A DNA stretch of 64,000 nucleotides from assembly GCA_020746105.1 (NCBI GenBank), contig CM036617.1, forward strand, positions 143,572,518 through 143,636,517. The letters are read 5' to 3'. Positions 45,430-58,383 of this stretch are shown here, piece by piece. The notes under the pieces were generated by a model. The model saw only the letters and a list, made by a program, of their open reading frames with translations. It was not told the origin of the DNA and searched no databases. Each line of letters opens with the position of its first letter. Positions within the stretch are counted from its first letter, which is position 1. This stretch comes from Trogon surrucura. Taxonomy: Eukaryota; Chordata; Aves; Trogoniformes; Trogonidae. Position numbers and translations under genes: made by a program.

Positions 45430-45485
45430 TTTCTTTCATGGTATGTTTCTAATGCTGGCTTTCTTTCATAGTATATTTTTAAATG
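45430..45485. repeat. imperfect ~25-bp direct repeat
   Basis: TTTCTTTCATGGTATGTTTC and TTTCTTTCATAGTATATTTT, start-to-start 30 bp, each followed by a TAATG/AAATG block. Confidence 0.6.
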
Positions 45486-48180
45486 TTTATAAGCTTTGAC
45501 TTTTTATTCTTTATAGTGGTTTGAAAAATGTATTTGCTGCTCATGAAAGGTACCAGACCATGACAGCACTGGAGACAGAAATCTTCTCTTTCTGCTACCC
45601 TTAGAATACCTATTTGAAAACTGCAGCACAAGGCACTTCTATATTTTTTTCCATCTTCACGACTACCTCAAATGCTGTATAATCCTCCACATGCTAAGAA
45701 AAGGATAGTATCTTTTATCTTCTTGAAGGCAGTGTGAAAAGATCTTGATTGACTACAAAGAAACGTCCGAAGCTTGTTGATACCCTACCAGACGAGGCAA
45801 CGAAGCAGGAAAGAATAAACTTAAATAGGGAAACAGATGCCATACCCAGGTAATTTGCCAGCAGCAAAGGGGGAACCAATGCTGCAGCCACAAAGTGCAG
45901 TCAAAAGGATCTGACTTGTCTTCTGTGGTAGCATAAAGGACAGAACTAGAAGTCCTTTGCCTAGTAAATAGCTCTTCCCACTGCTCCATGTGTAGCTTGG
46001 AAGAAAGTGCCTATTTTCCTTGCTCCAGTAAGTCCTTAAAACCTTAACTACAGAACTCTAAGAATAGGATGAGACAATTCAAGGAGAAAGCAGGATGAAG
46101 AGCTATGATCAGTGTAACATAGCACGCTTGTGTCTGAAGATCTTGTATTGTTATACTGACCAACATGTAACTATGTGTCATTTCTCAACAGAAAGAGTCT
46201 TCCTTTCAGGGGGCTGAGACCACCCAGGTGAACGGGAAAGTACCTTGGGATATATGGTCACCTCAGATGGACTCGCTAAACAGGAGTTTCCATACTGCTA
46301 CTGAGAATTGAATTCATACTCGTAAAAGGGTCTCAAGACAGCAGATCTGGACACCCAGGCTGGAGAGAGGCCCTTTGCAGGAGTTTCTTAGGACTCTCTT
46401 GTATAATTCAAGTTTCTACTTACATACCACCAGCAAGAATAAAGCGCAGCTGTAAAATTTTTTCTCCCTGCCTGTGAGTAATAAAAACTCCTGGTGTGCC
46501 TTGAAGCCCCTCTAATTGACTCCTTGATACCACCAGTGAATCCCATATAATCCTGCACTCTGCCTGTTTGAAAGTCAGCAGTGGATTCAAGCACTGCAGT
46601 GCTTTCCAAGTCTGTGCGGTCACCCCATTCATTACTCATGAAAGACGTAGCGAAAGACCCAAATCTCAGGGGACCCTCTCATCTTTACTTTACTGTTTGT
46701 TTGTTTATTCTGCCACAACACAAGCAGTAGCCCAGGCAGTCTCAGAGGACATGACTGCTCTTAAGACCAGGTTTTCTAGAAAGAGCATTCAATTTCTGAG
46801 TTGCCATGAGCCTTGTTTTTGAACTAGTTAAGCCAAGATTTTTCTTCCCTCCACCACACCTCCTTTCTTAGCATGAAATCTAGAAGGAGCAAAATTAAAG
46901 TATCTCTGTTTATTTGTTCAATACATAAAAATAACAATAACACTGTACATAAATGAAAAGCAAAGGTACTTCCTGTAAATTTCTGAAAGCTTCTGAAAAT
47001 AGTCTCAGGACTCAGCCAAAATTAATACGGTATGTAACCAGAGTTTCCATGAAAGCATCTGTACCTGGGTGTCTGTACAAGCAAAATTGTGCAAATAACT
47101 ACAGTCTATTTTCTGGCCAAAATTCTGTTACATCTCAACGAATGAATTCTCTTTTTTCTTCTTGCTGGAATGATGGCAATAACCTGTCTTATTTTTCACA
47201 AAAAAAAAAGCTATTAAAAGCCGTTCTGATATAAAGGAAAGTGTCGTGTTTCATCAAAGTTTCGTTGCTGTCATGGTGTATTATTCAGTGCAGTAGCCAG
47301 CTGCCACCACTTTGTTATTCAAGGCACAGATTAATGTGCACTGATGGCTTTAGCATGCCATGGCCATCCAACAGAGCTTGCTGGCAAGTAGCAGGAGTGA
47401 TGGAATAGAACATATGTCCATGGCTCAGACTACTCATTTCAATGTTCAAAGTATTAGTGCAAGCTTCCTTTCTCCGGTAGTTTAATAGATTATCAACGAA
47501 GATGGTGTGAGGTAAGAATATGTAGCCCATTCCTTTACCTCTGCCACAGAGCAGCAATGCCTTGTGTTGGAATGGATCATCCATGGGAGAAGTAGCATCT
47601 CAGTTGAGGCTCTTATGCCCTGAGCACTTTTCTGTCAGTGTCCAGAGTCACACGGGATGTTAAAATATTGCAACTACTCACAAATAGAGCCTGTGGCAAC
47701 CAGAATATTTAAAAAGGAGTGGCACAGCACTGCAGCTGGTGATGTGTTGCCCCAGAAAGTGTTTTCTATTGAGAAGTCCTGCCAGAAGCTTAGTCTGCAG
47801 CCACTGTCCCCTGAACCTTCCCTACATCTTCTGAATTACCATTTATCCCTCACCACCAAAAGACTTGACATCAGATATAGCCTGTAAAATACAGCTTTCT
47901 GATGTGCTTGCCACTGCTTTCCTCTGCTTGGAGAGATGCTGTGTGTTCCTGCTTCCAATCTTCCCCAGTATTCTCTTCATGATCATTCTGGAAGCCTGGC
48001 AAAGTTTAGCTTGTGTCTTGGGAAAAAGATGGTCTCAGGGAAGGAAGAGGGAAAAAGAAGGAGAAAACATAGTTTGTAAAGGCAACCCACTAGAAACAAG
48101 TGGTGGTGGATTATGTTTTACTGTGAGTTCTTAGAGGTATCAGTGTCACCATTGTGGCACTATTCTGTGAAAGACTATTC

Positions 48181-48864
48181 TCATAGAATCATAGAAACAT
48201 AGAATCATAGAATGTGTTGGGCTGGAAAGGACAGTTAAAGGTCATCTAGTCCAATCCCCCAGCAGTGAGCAGGGACATCTTTAACTAGATCAGATTGCTC
48301 AGAGCCCCATCCATCCTGACCTTGAATGCTTCCAGGGGTGGAGACTCTATCACCTCTCTGGGCAACATGTTCCGGTGTTTCACCACCTCATAGCAAAGAA
48401 CTTCTTCCTAATGTCTTGTTTAAATCTGCCCTGCTCTAGTTTAAAACTATTGCCCCTCATCCCATCACTACATTCCCTGATAAAGGGTCCCTCCCCATCT
48501 TTCCTGTAGGCCCCGACCAGTACTGAGAGGCTGCTATGAGGTCTTCCTGAAACCTGTTCTGCAGGCTGAACAACCCCAACTCTCTCAGCCCGTGCTTGTA
48601 TGAGAGATTCTCCAGCCCTTTGATTATTTTTGTGGCCCTCCTCTGGACCCACTCCAGGAAGTCCCCATCCTTCTGGTGTTGAGGATTCCAGAGCTGGACA
48701 CAGCACTCCAGGTGGGGTATCACCAGAGCGGATTAGAGGGACAGAATCATCTCTCTCAATCTGCTGGCCATGCTTCTTTTGATGCAGCCAAGGACACAAT
48801 TGGCCTTCTGAGTTGCGAGAGCACATTGTTGGCTCATGTCCAGTTTTTCATCCACCAGTACCCC
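48181..48864 (-). mobile_element. CR1 LINE, 5'-truncated copy (about 680 bp)
   Basis: Antisense CR1 with a terminal tail of several ATTCTATG-type units (plus-strand TCATAGAATCATAGAAACAT and onward), the GGACTAGATGACCTTTAA block, and the C-terminal part of ORF2. The 5' end is near 48864, where homology ends within the GVLVDEKLD segment, so the catalytic palm is absent. Sequence differs clearly from the 18.2-kb copy in both tail and coding part, indicating another subfamily. Confidence 0.95.
48330..48864 (-). pseudogene. CR1 ORF2 C-terminal remnant, frameshifted
   Basis: Minus-strand fragments in order: [20 protein letters not shown], then [20 protein letters not shown] followed by a TAG-type stop near 48733. 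Next come PHLECCVQLWNPQHQKDGDF, WVQRRATKIIKGLENLSYKH and LRELGLFSLQNRFQ. The RKDGEGPFIRECSDGMRGNS segment then follows in another frame. This is the thumb and C-terminal domain of the CR1 reverse transcriptase protein with at least one stop and one frameshift. It lacks catalytic residues and is dead. Confidence 0.9.
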
Positions 48865-51800
48865 AGTATATCCCTGATAACTTCTGTTACCAGAAGGCTG
48901 ATTTTTTTTTTTCCACATCATTTGTACTTTTTTTTTGTACAAATACGAGCAAATAAATAAAATAACTCCCCAGTTAAATAGAAGCTCTTCCTCTCAACTG
49001 CTTTCATAAAAATTAAGTAAACAGATGGGCTTCCTGGCATGTCTGAAGTGGATGCATATATCATATTGCAGGCAATGACTCTCTATATCATCCAGTCAGG
49101 ATTCACATCTTTGAAGTACGGAAGACAGCACTTAAACTAAATCTCTAGGTAGCCATGAAATCACATACAGTTGGCTCAAAAGTAGAGGCTGGGCTAACTG
49201 TTTCCTCTCACACTGTACTGGCTAGTTTACGTTCACGAGCCCCTCCTCAGTCTCTCTATACATCGTCCAGGTCAAGCACATCTGGCAACGTTCACTCTCC
49301 AGGAATAAGGAACTCCAACCATGGTGATCAAAGATAACTACTGCTCCTTCCTAGACGAGGGATCAACAGCTTCTTGTGCAATGCTATCTTTCTCTTTACC
49401 ACACAAGAATAAAAAAAAAAGTCAAATATCATAACAATATCTTTAAAATTCTCTCCTGAAGATCAGACTTCTTGTGGTTTACCCTTGAGAGAATATGAGG
49501 CAGGCTTCAGAGCCTAGGGGCAGGAAAGTAGCATGTTGTAGCATGTCACTGTGATTTTTCATCTGACACTGGACAGGAGGACACAGACATTGGTGCAGCT
49601 TTCTCACTTGAAGAACTTCCCAATGTATAAAAGTGTTACTGGTCAGTTATCTTGCAAAGTTCTGAATATTTAGAGTAGAATAGATTGTTCAGAAGCTGAT
49701 GGAAGAGAGAGGGGGACACAGAACTGGGTTCTATGTAGAGCATACCATTCTAAAAGAAAAAACCCTTTTTTTCTGTCTTGTGCTTTATTATTTCCAAGTA
49801 AAAGATAGTCTTCCTTGGTATACATCTTAAAAATGGGCAACAGAAAGCAGAACTACCTCTTTTCCTTGTCCTGGCTGCTGGGCAAGAGACAAAGTGGGAA
49901 GATTGCTTCTTCCCTGAGACTATCTGAACAGACACATCCTGGGGGAGGGGGACTGCAAACACCAACTCTGATATATCAAAATATCAAAACGATATTTTAC
50001 TATGAGCAAACCTGAGGAGAACAATCATCTTACACAACTGACATGCAGAGTTCTTGTCAAATCCCTTTTTTGTTCTAGTTGACCTGAAGACCATATTTCT
50101 CTACACTGTAAAAAAGAATCCTTCCTTAGTTTACATTCTCATAAATCCCAGTTCCAGAGTCTTGAAATTCCTTCTGGTGTTCTGGAGGGATTCTTGCTCT
50201 AGGAAAAATACACAAGCAAGTCTCCCTCAAATTTCTGGCTGATTCAGGTCCTGTCATAACCACTTTAATCCTCACTTTGGTCAAGTCTAAGTCTAAATTA
50301 AAAGATTGTGGTATTTTATACTAAAAGAGTGGTAAGAAATTGCTACCCTCCAAAAAACATGTTGGGGAAAATATATAGCACTGTATATAAATCTACCTTG
50401 GTTTTAGTTCCTTCTCTTCTTATCAAAACTGACCTGAAAATTCATTTCTCTAATAATTCAGATAAAAGTCTCCAGTGCAGGCCATTCGTGAAGGTAGTAA
50501 AAAGTGTTCTACAAAGACAGTAGGAGAAGCTGAAAAACAGTTATCAGTTTGTGGGTTTTTTTAATTTGCAGAACTTGAAAATTATGTGAATTATGTATAT
50601 GCTTAATAAGTAAAGAAACACATCTATCAGAGAAGTATGTTGTTGCTTACTGAAAAAAAAACCCCAAACCAAAACAAACAAACAAAAATCAAAAAAATAT
50701 GAAACACACACCCCACCTACCTCCCCTCCCCAAAGGATTGCGTAGCTTTGACTATAAGAAAATGAGACCGAACGAAATGGTCCCTCAGTGTCAATATCTT
50801 GTCTCTGACAGTGGACAGTAGTATCTACTTGCAAAAAGATACAACAGGTGCGTATTTCTTCCAGGTGTAACCTTTCCCTTCACATTCTCTCCTACCCTCT
50901 GACAATCAACAGTTCAGAGATTTCCTACCCAGAGGATGAAATTATACTAAATATCAGACTTATACCATGGCTTTTTTCCACAGCCCGTTCTGTCTACTGA
51001 ATTTTTCCAGTGATACAGGTGGACTGTAGATCTTTCTGACCTTGTTTGAGACATCAGGTGAGGACGCTTTCCCTTGAGATTTGAGAACACTTACCTGAGA
51101 TAGGTTAAGAGATTAAAAAGCACACATGCGATGTTTGGCATGCTTTAAGATTGTGATTAAGGGATTAATTTCCAGCACACTTTTAGTTTGTACTAGTACA
51201 TTTCCAAGAATCACTTCATTTTGTAACAGTGTATCCTGTGGCTTGCTTTTTAAATTGCAATACTACCTTATGTCCACCTTGTCACTTTAATTTGCAAAGA
51301 AATGCTGCCAACCGCTGCTGTCTATTCAGCCATTCGGATATTGAATCAGTTTAGAAGGAAATTGCTATATCACCAAAACAGTGCAAGAAAGCTGCCATGC
51401 AAATTTGACCTTCAGAAATGCCATACGACTGCAATCTCACTTCCTAATGTTGTCCTTATAGTTCTAATTTCAGATTGCAAGTAGGATCCTGAAAAGTGTC
51501 ACCTTGGAGAGCCAGTGAAAGATAGCTATCTGTTGAGAAGAAATACTTAATACTTATCTGGAAGGTAAGCCCATGACAACTGGAAAAGATTTCTGGAGTA
51601 TAATAGATTTAAAATTTTTTTCCAAACTCCTTGGGAACTGAGAAATGTGCTCTGAACAGACAAACTGCAGCTATTGGGCAACAGTAATTCACTTAACTTC
51701 AGTCAGTGATTGTGCTTCAGAAAATACGGTATAGTCCTGTAATGAAACTGAAGAGAAAAAGTCCAATTTATTATTTAGTTTCCTTCTTTTACCACACATG

Positions 51801-54800
51801 GTCTGAGTTTCCTCTAGGAGGAAAAACGGGACCTTCTGGGTACTTAGCTGAAAAAATAAAGTCAGTCATTCCTTTCAGTATTTGTTTTAAGAATTATTAA
51901 ACACGTAATTAAACTAACTTTTCCTTTACTATCTCTGACTGGAAAAGACTACCATGAATTCTGTAGGAATATCAGAAAAGACATACTGGAACAGACTGCA
52001 GCTTTCACATTCTAGTATTAAAAAGGGGAGTATAGGGTTTTTGTAAGCATATGTTTCTTAGTTATCTTTTTGATGTTATACTTGAGACTGGAAGAAGAGA
52101 AATTGGATGTTGTGCCAGATGGACTCAAGCAAGGAAATACTGAGTGTAGAGGTGGACGACCACAGTTACAAGAAGAAAAAAAGATCTCCTTTTTCTCTTT
52201 CTCTGAATTTTGGTAATAGTGTGAGATCCTGGATTGACAAGCCCAGAGACTGGAGTCTCCTATTTAGCCACAGAAACATTATACTGTGGATTAGCTTTCT
52301 TTTTTAAAAAACAAAACAAAACAAAACAAAAAACAGCCACAACATTAAAAATACTTCAAACCTGGAGTGGGAGGGGAAAGGTGAGGGTGAGATGGGAGGA
52401 AGAAGAGGGTGTTGTACCGAAAGATTAGCTAGAGAGTACAAAGCAATGGGAACCAAAGGTGTCAAGAGCAAACCTGTACAATATTCTCAGTGGTGGGCTA
52501 TGAAATGGGAGCATCTGGAGCAGGTTCACCAAGTTGTTGTGCAGACCAGGAGCGCAACCCAGGCAGCCAAGCTCAGGCTGCGGGGAGGCTGGGGTGGGCT
52601 GTGGGACAGCGGTGGGTTGTGGGACGCTTGCTTTGGTGCCACCCAGAGCAAGATGCAGGGTGAGACAGGTAGAAGGGAGGCAGGGGAGCTTTACAAGAGT
52701 TTGACCCTGGGGTCGTATGGGAGAGGGAGGGGAAGCTGGGTTTTCTCCCTGCCCTCCTTGGGTACTGCACTTTCTCAACCTTCTTGACTGAAAGAAGCAG
52801 TTACATGGGAGACAGGCTAGACCTTGGGAGTAGAGCTACAAATGATTAATTGTATCAAGAAAAAGAAACAGTGTCTCCTTGCTGAGCTTTGTAACGGGCT
52901 TCATATAAATTTGCGTGAAATATTATGTGGGATTACTGCAGCCAGCCAGGAGTTTGGCTGCAGGAGCCAAGAGGCGGATGGGAGCCCAGCCAACAGGAGA
53001 AGCAGGAGATGAAGTGGATCATATTCGCCAAGGCCAGGAGGAGAGCCAAACCATAGCTACAGTAGCATAGTAATGAGAAATGGGAATTGTTTTCAGCATC
53101 AGTTCTTCTTATCATGATCATTATTGCTCTGAACTTAATTTTCCTGCCCTCGTCCCCACCCTCACTGCATGTCCCAGCAGAATGTAAGACAATTGACAGA
53201 AGGAACAGAAAATATCATACAAGAGTTTAGACAGAATCCTGTTGGAGCCCACGGCTGGGGTTGCATGAAACCACTTACCCAACCACTAGAGCGGATCAGA
53301 CTGCTGTAATAGATGCTCTCTGCTCACCCAGGAGGGATGTAGGGATGGCGGGGGGGCTGAGGAAAAAGGGAGAGGGGTGATATGGAATGCCATTTTCCAG
53401 GTATCTTACTCAGAGCAGCAAGTCAAGGGCAATTAGGGAGAATCAGGACTTCAGGATGACACTTGTTGGACCCTTCTGCTTTTTCCCACAACAGTCAGTG
53501 CTCACTTTGGTTCCCATCTTGGTTCCCATTCATCTCCAGAGTGGATCCTGACCTTCAAAGCTACAGAGTGCTGCAAGGGTAGATGGACCACTGGCTCTTG
53601 TCCTGTCCCTGCACCTGAGGAATCCCTGGTTGATTTAAGCAGAGGTCTTACATGGAGCTTCACATCTATGAATGTATAAGGTGTGGCAAACCTTGAACTG
53701 CTTGTCTCACTCTTACTTCCTTTGGGGAACAGATTGCAGTCCCAGACCTGACCATCCTTACCAGCAACCTACATCTGGATCCAAAATTGGCAACCTCAGT
53801 CTGTAATGGCCTGAAACACAGTCTCTTCTCTCAGAAATAGTCCAGATCTTGAACAACATTGTGCCTTGTGACTCTTTCTGGGATTTCTGATTCTGAGCAA
53901 AAACTCCTCAGCCTTCGTGTACTTAATAACCAGTGATGAAAGACTCAAACAGACATTCTGAATATGTTATCGCAGTTGAGCTGCACACTGAAGGCGCTCT
54001 GCAGGCAACAGCCCCTCTTGGCAAGCCAAAGGGGAACCTTATCATTAGCGATGCCAAATGGAGCGGTACTAAGCCTGCCTCAGCCAAACATCATGCTTTG
54101 CCTACCTCCGAGGCCTTTACACCGTAGGATGTGCTGCTTTCCCCTGGGATTGAGACTTTCTTGGCAGGGGTGGAAGTGGGGTACAGTCAAACTACTGTGG
54201 AATAACCTACAGTCCCAGCCTGTGTGTGCAGACAACCTCCAGCCTAGCTAAGAAAAGGGTGTGTTTCTTCTCTTTTTCCCTCCAGCTGGAACGATATGTG
54301 AAATCTTCTCATAAACACAAACTGAGAGATTCTTGTTTTCTCGAAGGACACAGGGCAAAGACTTGAATCTCTTCTCCAAGCCAACATTGAGGGAGTTCCC
54401 CTCCTGGAAGGAGGGTGCTTGCCAGCCTCATGGGGAGTCAGAGTGCCTGGAAAAGGGCAGCACTGACCAAGTACACCGTGTGCTGCCAGCTGGGGATTCA
54501 TCCCCATGCTCTCCAGCAACACCTCCACAACATCACCCTGGTCTCCTGTCCTTATCACCTGGACAGTGTAGTTTCTTTCCATCCCTTGCCTCTGAAGAAA
54601 GGCATAGTTTTCTGAGGAACTGTGCCAACACTAGTGCTAGCTCTATGCTTTGTTTGAGACCACCACTATCATGACAAGCTTTAGAAGAGATCATAGGTAG
54701 TTTTCATTAAATGTTTCAGGAACTGGTATGTTTACACGTGTGCACAGAAACATATATTAAAAGCTTGACCTGTGTCATACATGTAGTCTCACTGGGGACA

Positions 54801-55396
54801 TAAATTAAACTTTGTATGTTTAGAAGAAAAATCCACCACTAAAGTGGCTCCTCTTCAGAAAAGAAGATTTGAAAATCAACTATTTTGAGGTTAATTACAA
54901 AGGTTCCATGTAGTAGACATACTGAAAGAGCAAAATACACCCAGATGGGATATCTCCTTGTTTTGTTTTCATTTCCTTTTGCAGTCGTTTTGCATTTTAA
55001 CAAGTTAATTTAGGCACTGCAAGCCAATGTTGGCTGTGCATCTACATTCACTAGACAGCCTGGGGCTCTCCCCGTGCAGGAATCAGATCAATAACAAGCT
55101 CTGCATAGAGCCACATGGACTCTGGTAGCAACAATTTTGCTTTGTTTTGTTCATCATGTTCTGCCCCTCTCATAGGAAATGATTTCTTAACTTGATATGA
55201 ATTGAGACAGTGAAAAGTAAATTGTTTGCTCTTTCCCTTGAGGCTGAGCCCAGAGTTTTTTTTCTTAAAGTGCTTAAATGAGCTTCAGGTTTTGTGATGT
55301 GGCCAAATAACGTGATCTGTATTTAACAAAAGCAACTTTTCTTACACTCCTTATACCTCCTACCCCTGCTCAAGATAAAGAGATGTGTTTCTGTCC
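48865..55396. other. non-coding stretch, no gene seen
   Basis: About 6.5 kb. It includes a T/A-rich patch just left of the CR1 5' end (48901-48960), a (CAAA)n-like stretch near 50660-50700, an AAAAC microsatellite (52306-52334) and a GC- and G-rich patch at 52370-52790. In that patch long open frames occur on both strands (131 and 117 codons), a pattern typical of base composition rather than coding. Nothing recognisable as an exon. Confidence 0.6.
52306..52334. repeat. (AAAAC)n microsatellite
   Basis: Four to five AAAAC units with an A-rich lead-in, similar to the tract at 44840. Confidence 0.85.
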
Positions 55397-55596
55397 NNNN
55401 NNNNNNNNNNNNNNNNNNNNNNNNNNNNNNNNNNNNNNNNNNNNNNNNNNNNNNNNNNNNNNNNNNNNNNNNNNNNNNNNNNNNNNNNNNNNNNNNNNNN
55501 NNNNNNNNNNNNNNNNNNNNNNNNNNNNNNNNNNNNNNNNNNNNNNNNNNNNNNNNNNNNNNNNNNNNNNNNNNNNNNNNNNNNNNNNNNNNNNNN
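55397..55596. other. assembly gap (200 N)
   Basis: Exactly 200 unknown bases. The round number suggests a placeholder, so true length is unknown. The right flank is a G-rich purine tract (55627-55643), a sequence type that often defeats sequencing. Open frames drawn through the Ns have no meaning. Confidence 0.99.
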
Positions 55597-55626
55597 AGTC
55601 CAGAATCTGACAAACCTGGATCTTGA

Positions 55627-55643
55627 GGGGGAGGGGAGGGAGG
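55627..55643. repeat. G-rich purine tract by the gap
   Basis: Runs of 5, 4, 3 and 2 G separated by single A. Near-canonical G-quadruplex potential on the plus strand. Confidence 0.75.
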
Positions 55644-55828
55644 TGTGGAGGTGCTGGCAGGGAGAACGTGGGTGATGACAGGGCAAAAGGGTTTGTGGCA
55701 GGGAATATGGGTAATACGGAGACTGCCATTTGATCTGGATGGTACAGTAGAGGAACGCGAATGAGTGGCTGATGCCTTCAGGAATCTCTTGGATACTGAC
55801 TGATGATTTCAAGTGCTGTAGAGCCTTG

Positions 55829-55842
55829 CTGCAAGGGGGCAG
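55829..55842 (+). promoter_or_regulatory. CTCF-like motif candidate
   Basis: CTGCAAGGGGGCAG matches the right half of the CTCF core (AGGGGGCAG) and part of the left. Motif evidence only. Confidence 0.28.
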
Positions 55843-56504
55843 TTTGCAGCATTGCACTCGTAAAAAATATTTTTCCTTTTTTTTTTCCCTCGTGTGTAGG
55901 AAGCTCATAATTCTGACCAATTTGCCTTATTTTCCCCCCCAATTACAAGTAATTTTGATCTGTTCAAGGAGCAAATCATTTAAATGAGGGCGTAGGGATG
56001 GAGGAAAAAAAAAATACATGTTTTGAAATGCGAAAGGGAGAAGAGACTTTCTGTTGTCTGTTTTTGGTGACACCACAGATCCGAGTAGTTCGTAGAAGCT
56101 GAAGAGCAGTGGAGAGTAACTCAGTAGGGTTAGGGAAACTCTGCTGATGAGTGCTGAATTCACCTGGGAACTATTGCTTATCTTATTATATTTTTTTGGT
56201 TTTGCTGTGTTTGTAGGAAAATGGTGGGGATAATTGCTGCAGGGGATAATGTTAGCACTATTACTATTAAAAATTATAGCATACTTACTCCCTGTATGTC
56301 CTGGGCCTGTAAAGGAGGCTTAAGAAATGAAAACTAGAATATTGCAATGTTGTCTAATGAGATTAACATTATCTAAGTTATTAGCAATAGGTCATGGAAA
56401 GAGATGTACCTAGAAATAAGTCTAATTTGAAGCACGTTCACTTCCCTGCCGCAACAAGGTGTTACACAAAGGCAGTCCCCGTTTAGGAGCTTTTCACCTG
56501 TATT

Positions 56505-56865
56505 AATACGTGGCTGTGCGGGAGCTAACCAAAACTTGCCTCTCCGCAAGGCAGAGGGTGTGGTTCAGCGGTCATTTTAATTTGCCATAAACGTGGGCTC
56601 CTGCCAAAGGGTCAGCGCCAGCCTGCCTCACCTCTGGCTACGCATTCCCAATCTCTCGCTTGTGCTGGTGCTGTCACTCGTGGCCAAATGCAAATCCACT
56701 CTTGTTGTTGCTCTTGGCCTGGTTTTCAGTTGGATGAGTTCCTGGGTCTGACTCAATGCGTGACTAAAATGTGCCAAGGAGTCAGCAGAGACAGCAGAGA
56801 TGTGCGCTCAGGGGGAGGAGCGGGGCCCGTCCTCATCGCGCTCGGTAGGGCTCCCATTTGGACCA
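56505..56865. promoter_or_regulatory. CpG-enriched segment, possible regulatory element
   Basis: I count about 17 CpG dinucleotides in some 360 bp by eye, against very few in the flanks. The densest part is ATCGCGCTCGG, followed by GTAGGG. It carries an ATGCAAAT octamer (56688-56695), and an RORE-like AATAGGTCA lies just outside at 56386-56394. It could be a weak CpG island, an enhancer or an alternative first exon. There is no TATA box, no open frame and no transcript evidence. Confidence 0.3.
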
Positions 56866-58344
56866 GATTAAAACGATGATGGACCTGCAGGCCAGTGAGC
56901 TTGCTCAGTGCTGTGTTAATGCTTCTGCATGGCATCCAGATGGGGTTTGGATTACATATGGCCAGTTTGGAGAGTCTCCAGTCACCTGTGTAGACATAGT
57001 CTTCAAGGGCCTGATGAACCAAGTGAGAAACTTGTAGGACAGAAACTTGGGTTTCCAGTACCTATATTCTTGCAGGAGGTGGGACTTTACTCCAGCATGC
57101 TAAAAATTTACTTCCCTCTGCTCAGGATGTAGAGCTCTGAATTCAGGTTTTGGGGTCAGTTCTGCCACTGATCCAATTTATACCCTCACCACCACTCCTG
57201 TTGCTTCTAAGTCTCCCTATCCTGTGTTTAAATTGCAGACTGATTCAGCTACAGTCTCTCTTTCTTTGCTCTGTGTTTGCACATGGCTTACATTGATAAA
57301 GCCCAGGTTTGTGGTGTGAGTTCTTTGTTGCCATGATGATATCAACAATAACTTCTTGGCACACAATGGTCATAGCCATAGGGAGCAGTCATGGGGGAGC
57401 ATTTCCCTAGAGTGCTCTCCCATGTGAGGTCTCCTGGACTTCTGTGAATCAGTCCCTGTCAACTGCTGTATAGTGCCATCCTGGGCTCATCATGCACTTG
57501 TAGCATCTCAGCCCTTTTTTATACACAGCCATGTCTAGCAAAAGCTAATTTTCATTTGTTATTACGAAGGATGTGCTATAATGGTTGCTTTGTCTTTTAT
57601 CGTATCTTCTTTTTCCATTCAGTTTTTGAATGGTAAGCCTATAACTTGTACTTTTTAACACCATCTGAGGTTGAAATTTTGTCTTTTTTTTTAAAAAAAA
57701 ATCTCATCTAAATAGTGCTTTCAGGCTTTCTTTAGAAAATGGAATTGTCTTTTGGGTGATACTTAGTGTTAAAATTACAGCTGATTAGGTCTTTATACAG
57801 TGAAATAGTCAATAGTAGACTCTTGTGTGTAGGCATGTAATTAATGTTCTATTAGTAATTATTGGAAACTGGAAATCCTCGCTCGAATCTCTGGCAACGT
57901 TCATTTTTGTTAAAGCATGAGGCATACTGGAAGGTTTGGCAAAAATACCTGTAATTTGACTGTAATTATGATTGGTTCTAAGCTTCTATTAGCTGGCTTT
58001 TGCAGGAGTTGCTTGTATGTATGTTTCTCTTTGTGTGCACCTATGCTTAGGCAGTGTCAAGTGACTGGAAATTGCTTGGGGCTCTGTTCTTCCACCTGTG
58101 CTCACAGAAAATGATACCTTGTGCCACAAAAATACACTGCTGCGTTCAATTCCAATATTTGCTCCTTCCTGATAGTAATTGAGAGGCAGCCGTGTTTGTA
58201 AGAGATGCTTATTGTAAATTTCCCTCATACTTAATTTCATTTTAACTTGTTATGCCAATATCTATCCCCTGTATCTGTTTTGAGAAGCAGTAAGTTGTCT
58301 TGTGGGGCTAACAGAACAAATACAAAACTTAACGACTGGTTAAC

Positions 58345-58383
58345 GCATGCAAGAATGGCAGAAATTATCACAAACTTGCATGC
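58345..58383. repeat. 9-bp perfect inverted repeat
   Basis: GCATGCAAG and CTTGCATGC separated by 21 bases. Could fold into a weak stem; no supporting RNA features. Confidence 0.65.

Larger units (their letters stand above)
42987..48180. other. non-coding stretch, no gene seen
   Basis: About 5.2 kb with no supported gene. It contains an A17 run (43197-43213), an AAAAC microsatellite (44840-44862) and a pair of imperfect ~25-bp repeats (45430-45485). A segment at about 46190-46560 has two AATAAA signals and a repeated ATACCACCAG, but no convincing LTR ends. Confidence 0.6.

Noticed and set aside
46190-46560. Possible third LTR (two AATAAA signals, repeated ATACCACCAG)
   Set aside because: No TG...CA termini with matching target-site duplications could be found, and no recognisable LTR type.
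52392-52787. 131-codon plus frame with overlapping 117-codon minus frame
   Set aside because: Both strands are open over the same G-rich segment, which reflects base composition; no domain, splice or codon signal.
55323-55920. Open frames of up to 186 codons across the gap
   Set aside because: They run through 200 unknown bases and so are artefacts of translating N.
57130-57170. MIR head-like string (GGGGTCAGTTCTGCCACTGATCC)
   Set aside because: Only one short block matches and nothing in MIR order follows; not enough to annotate.
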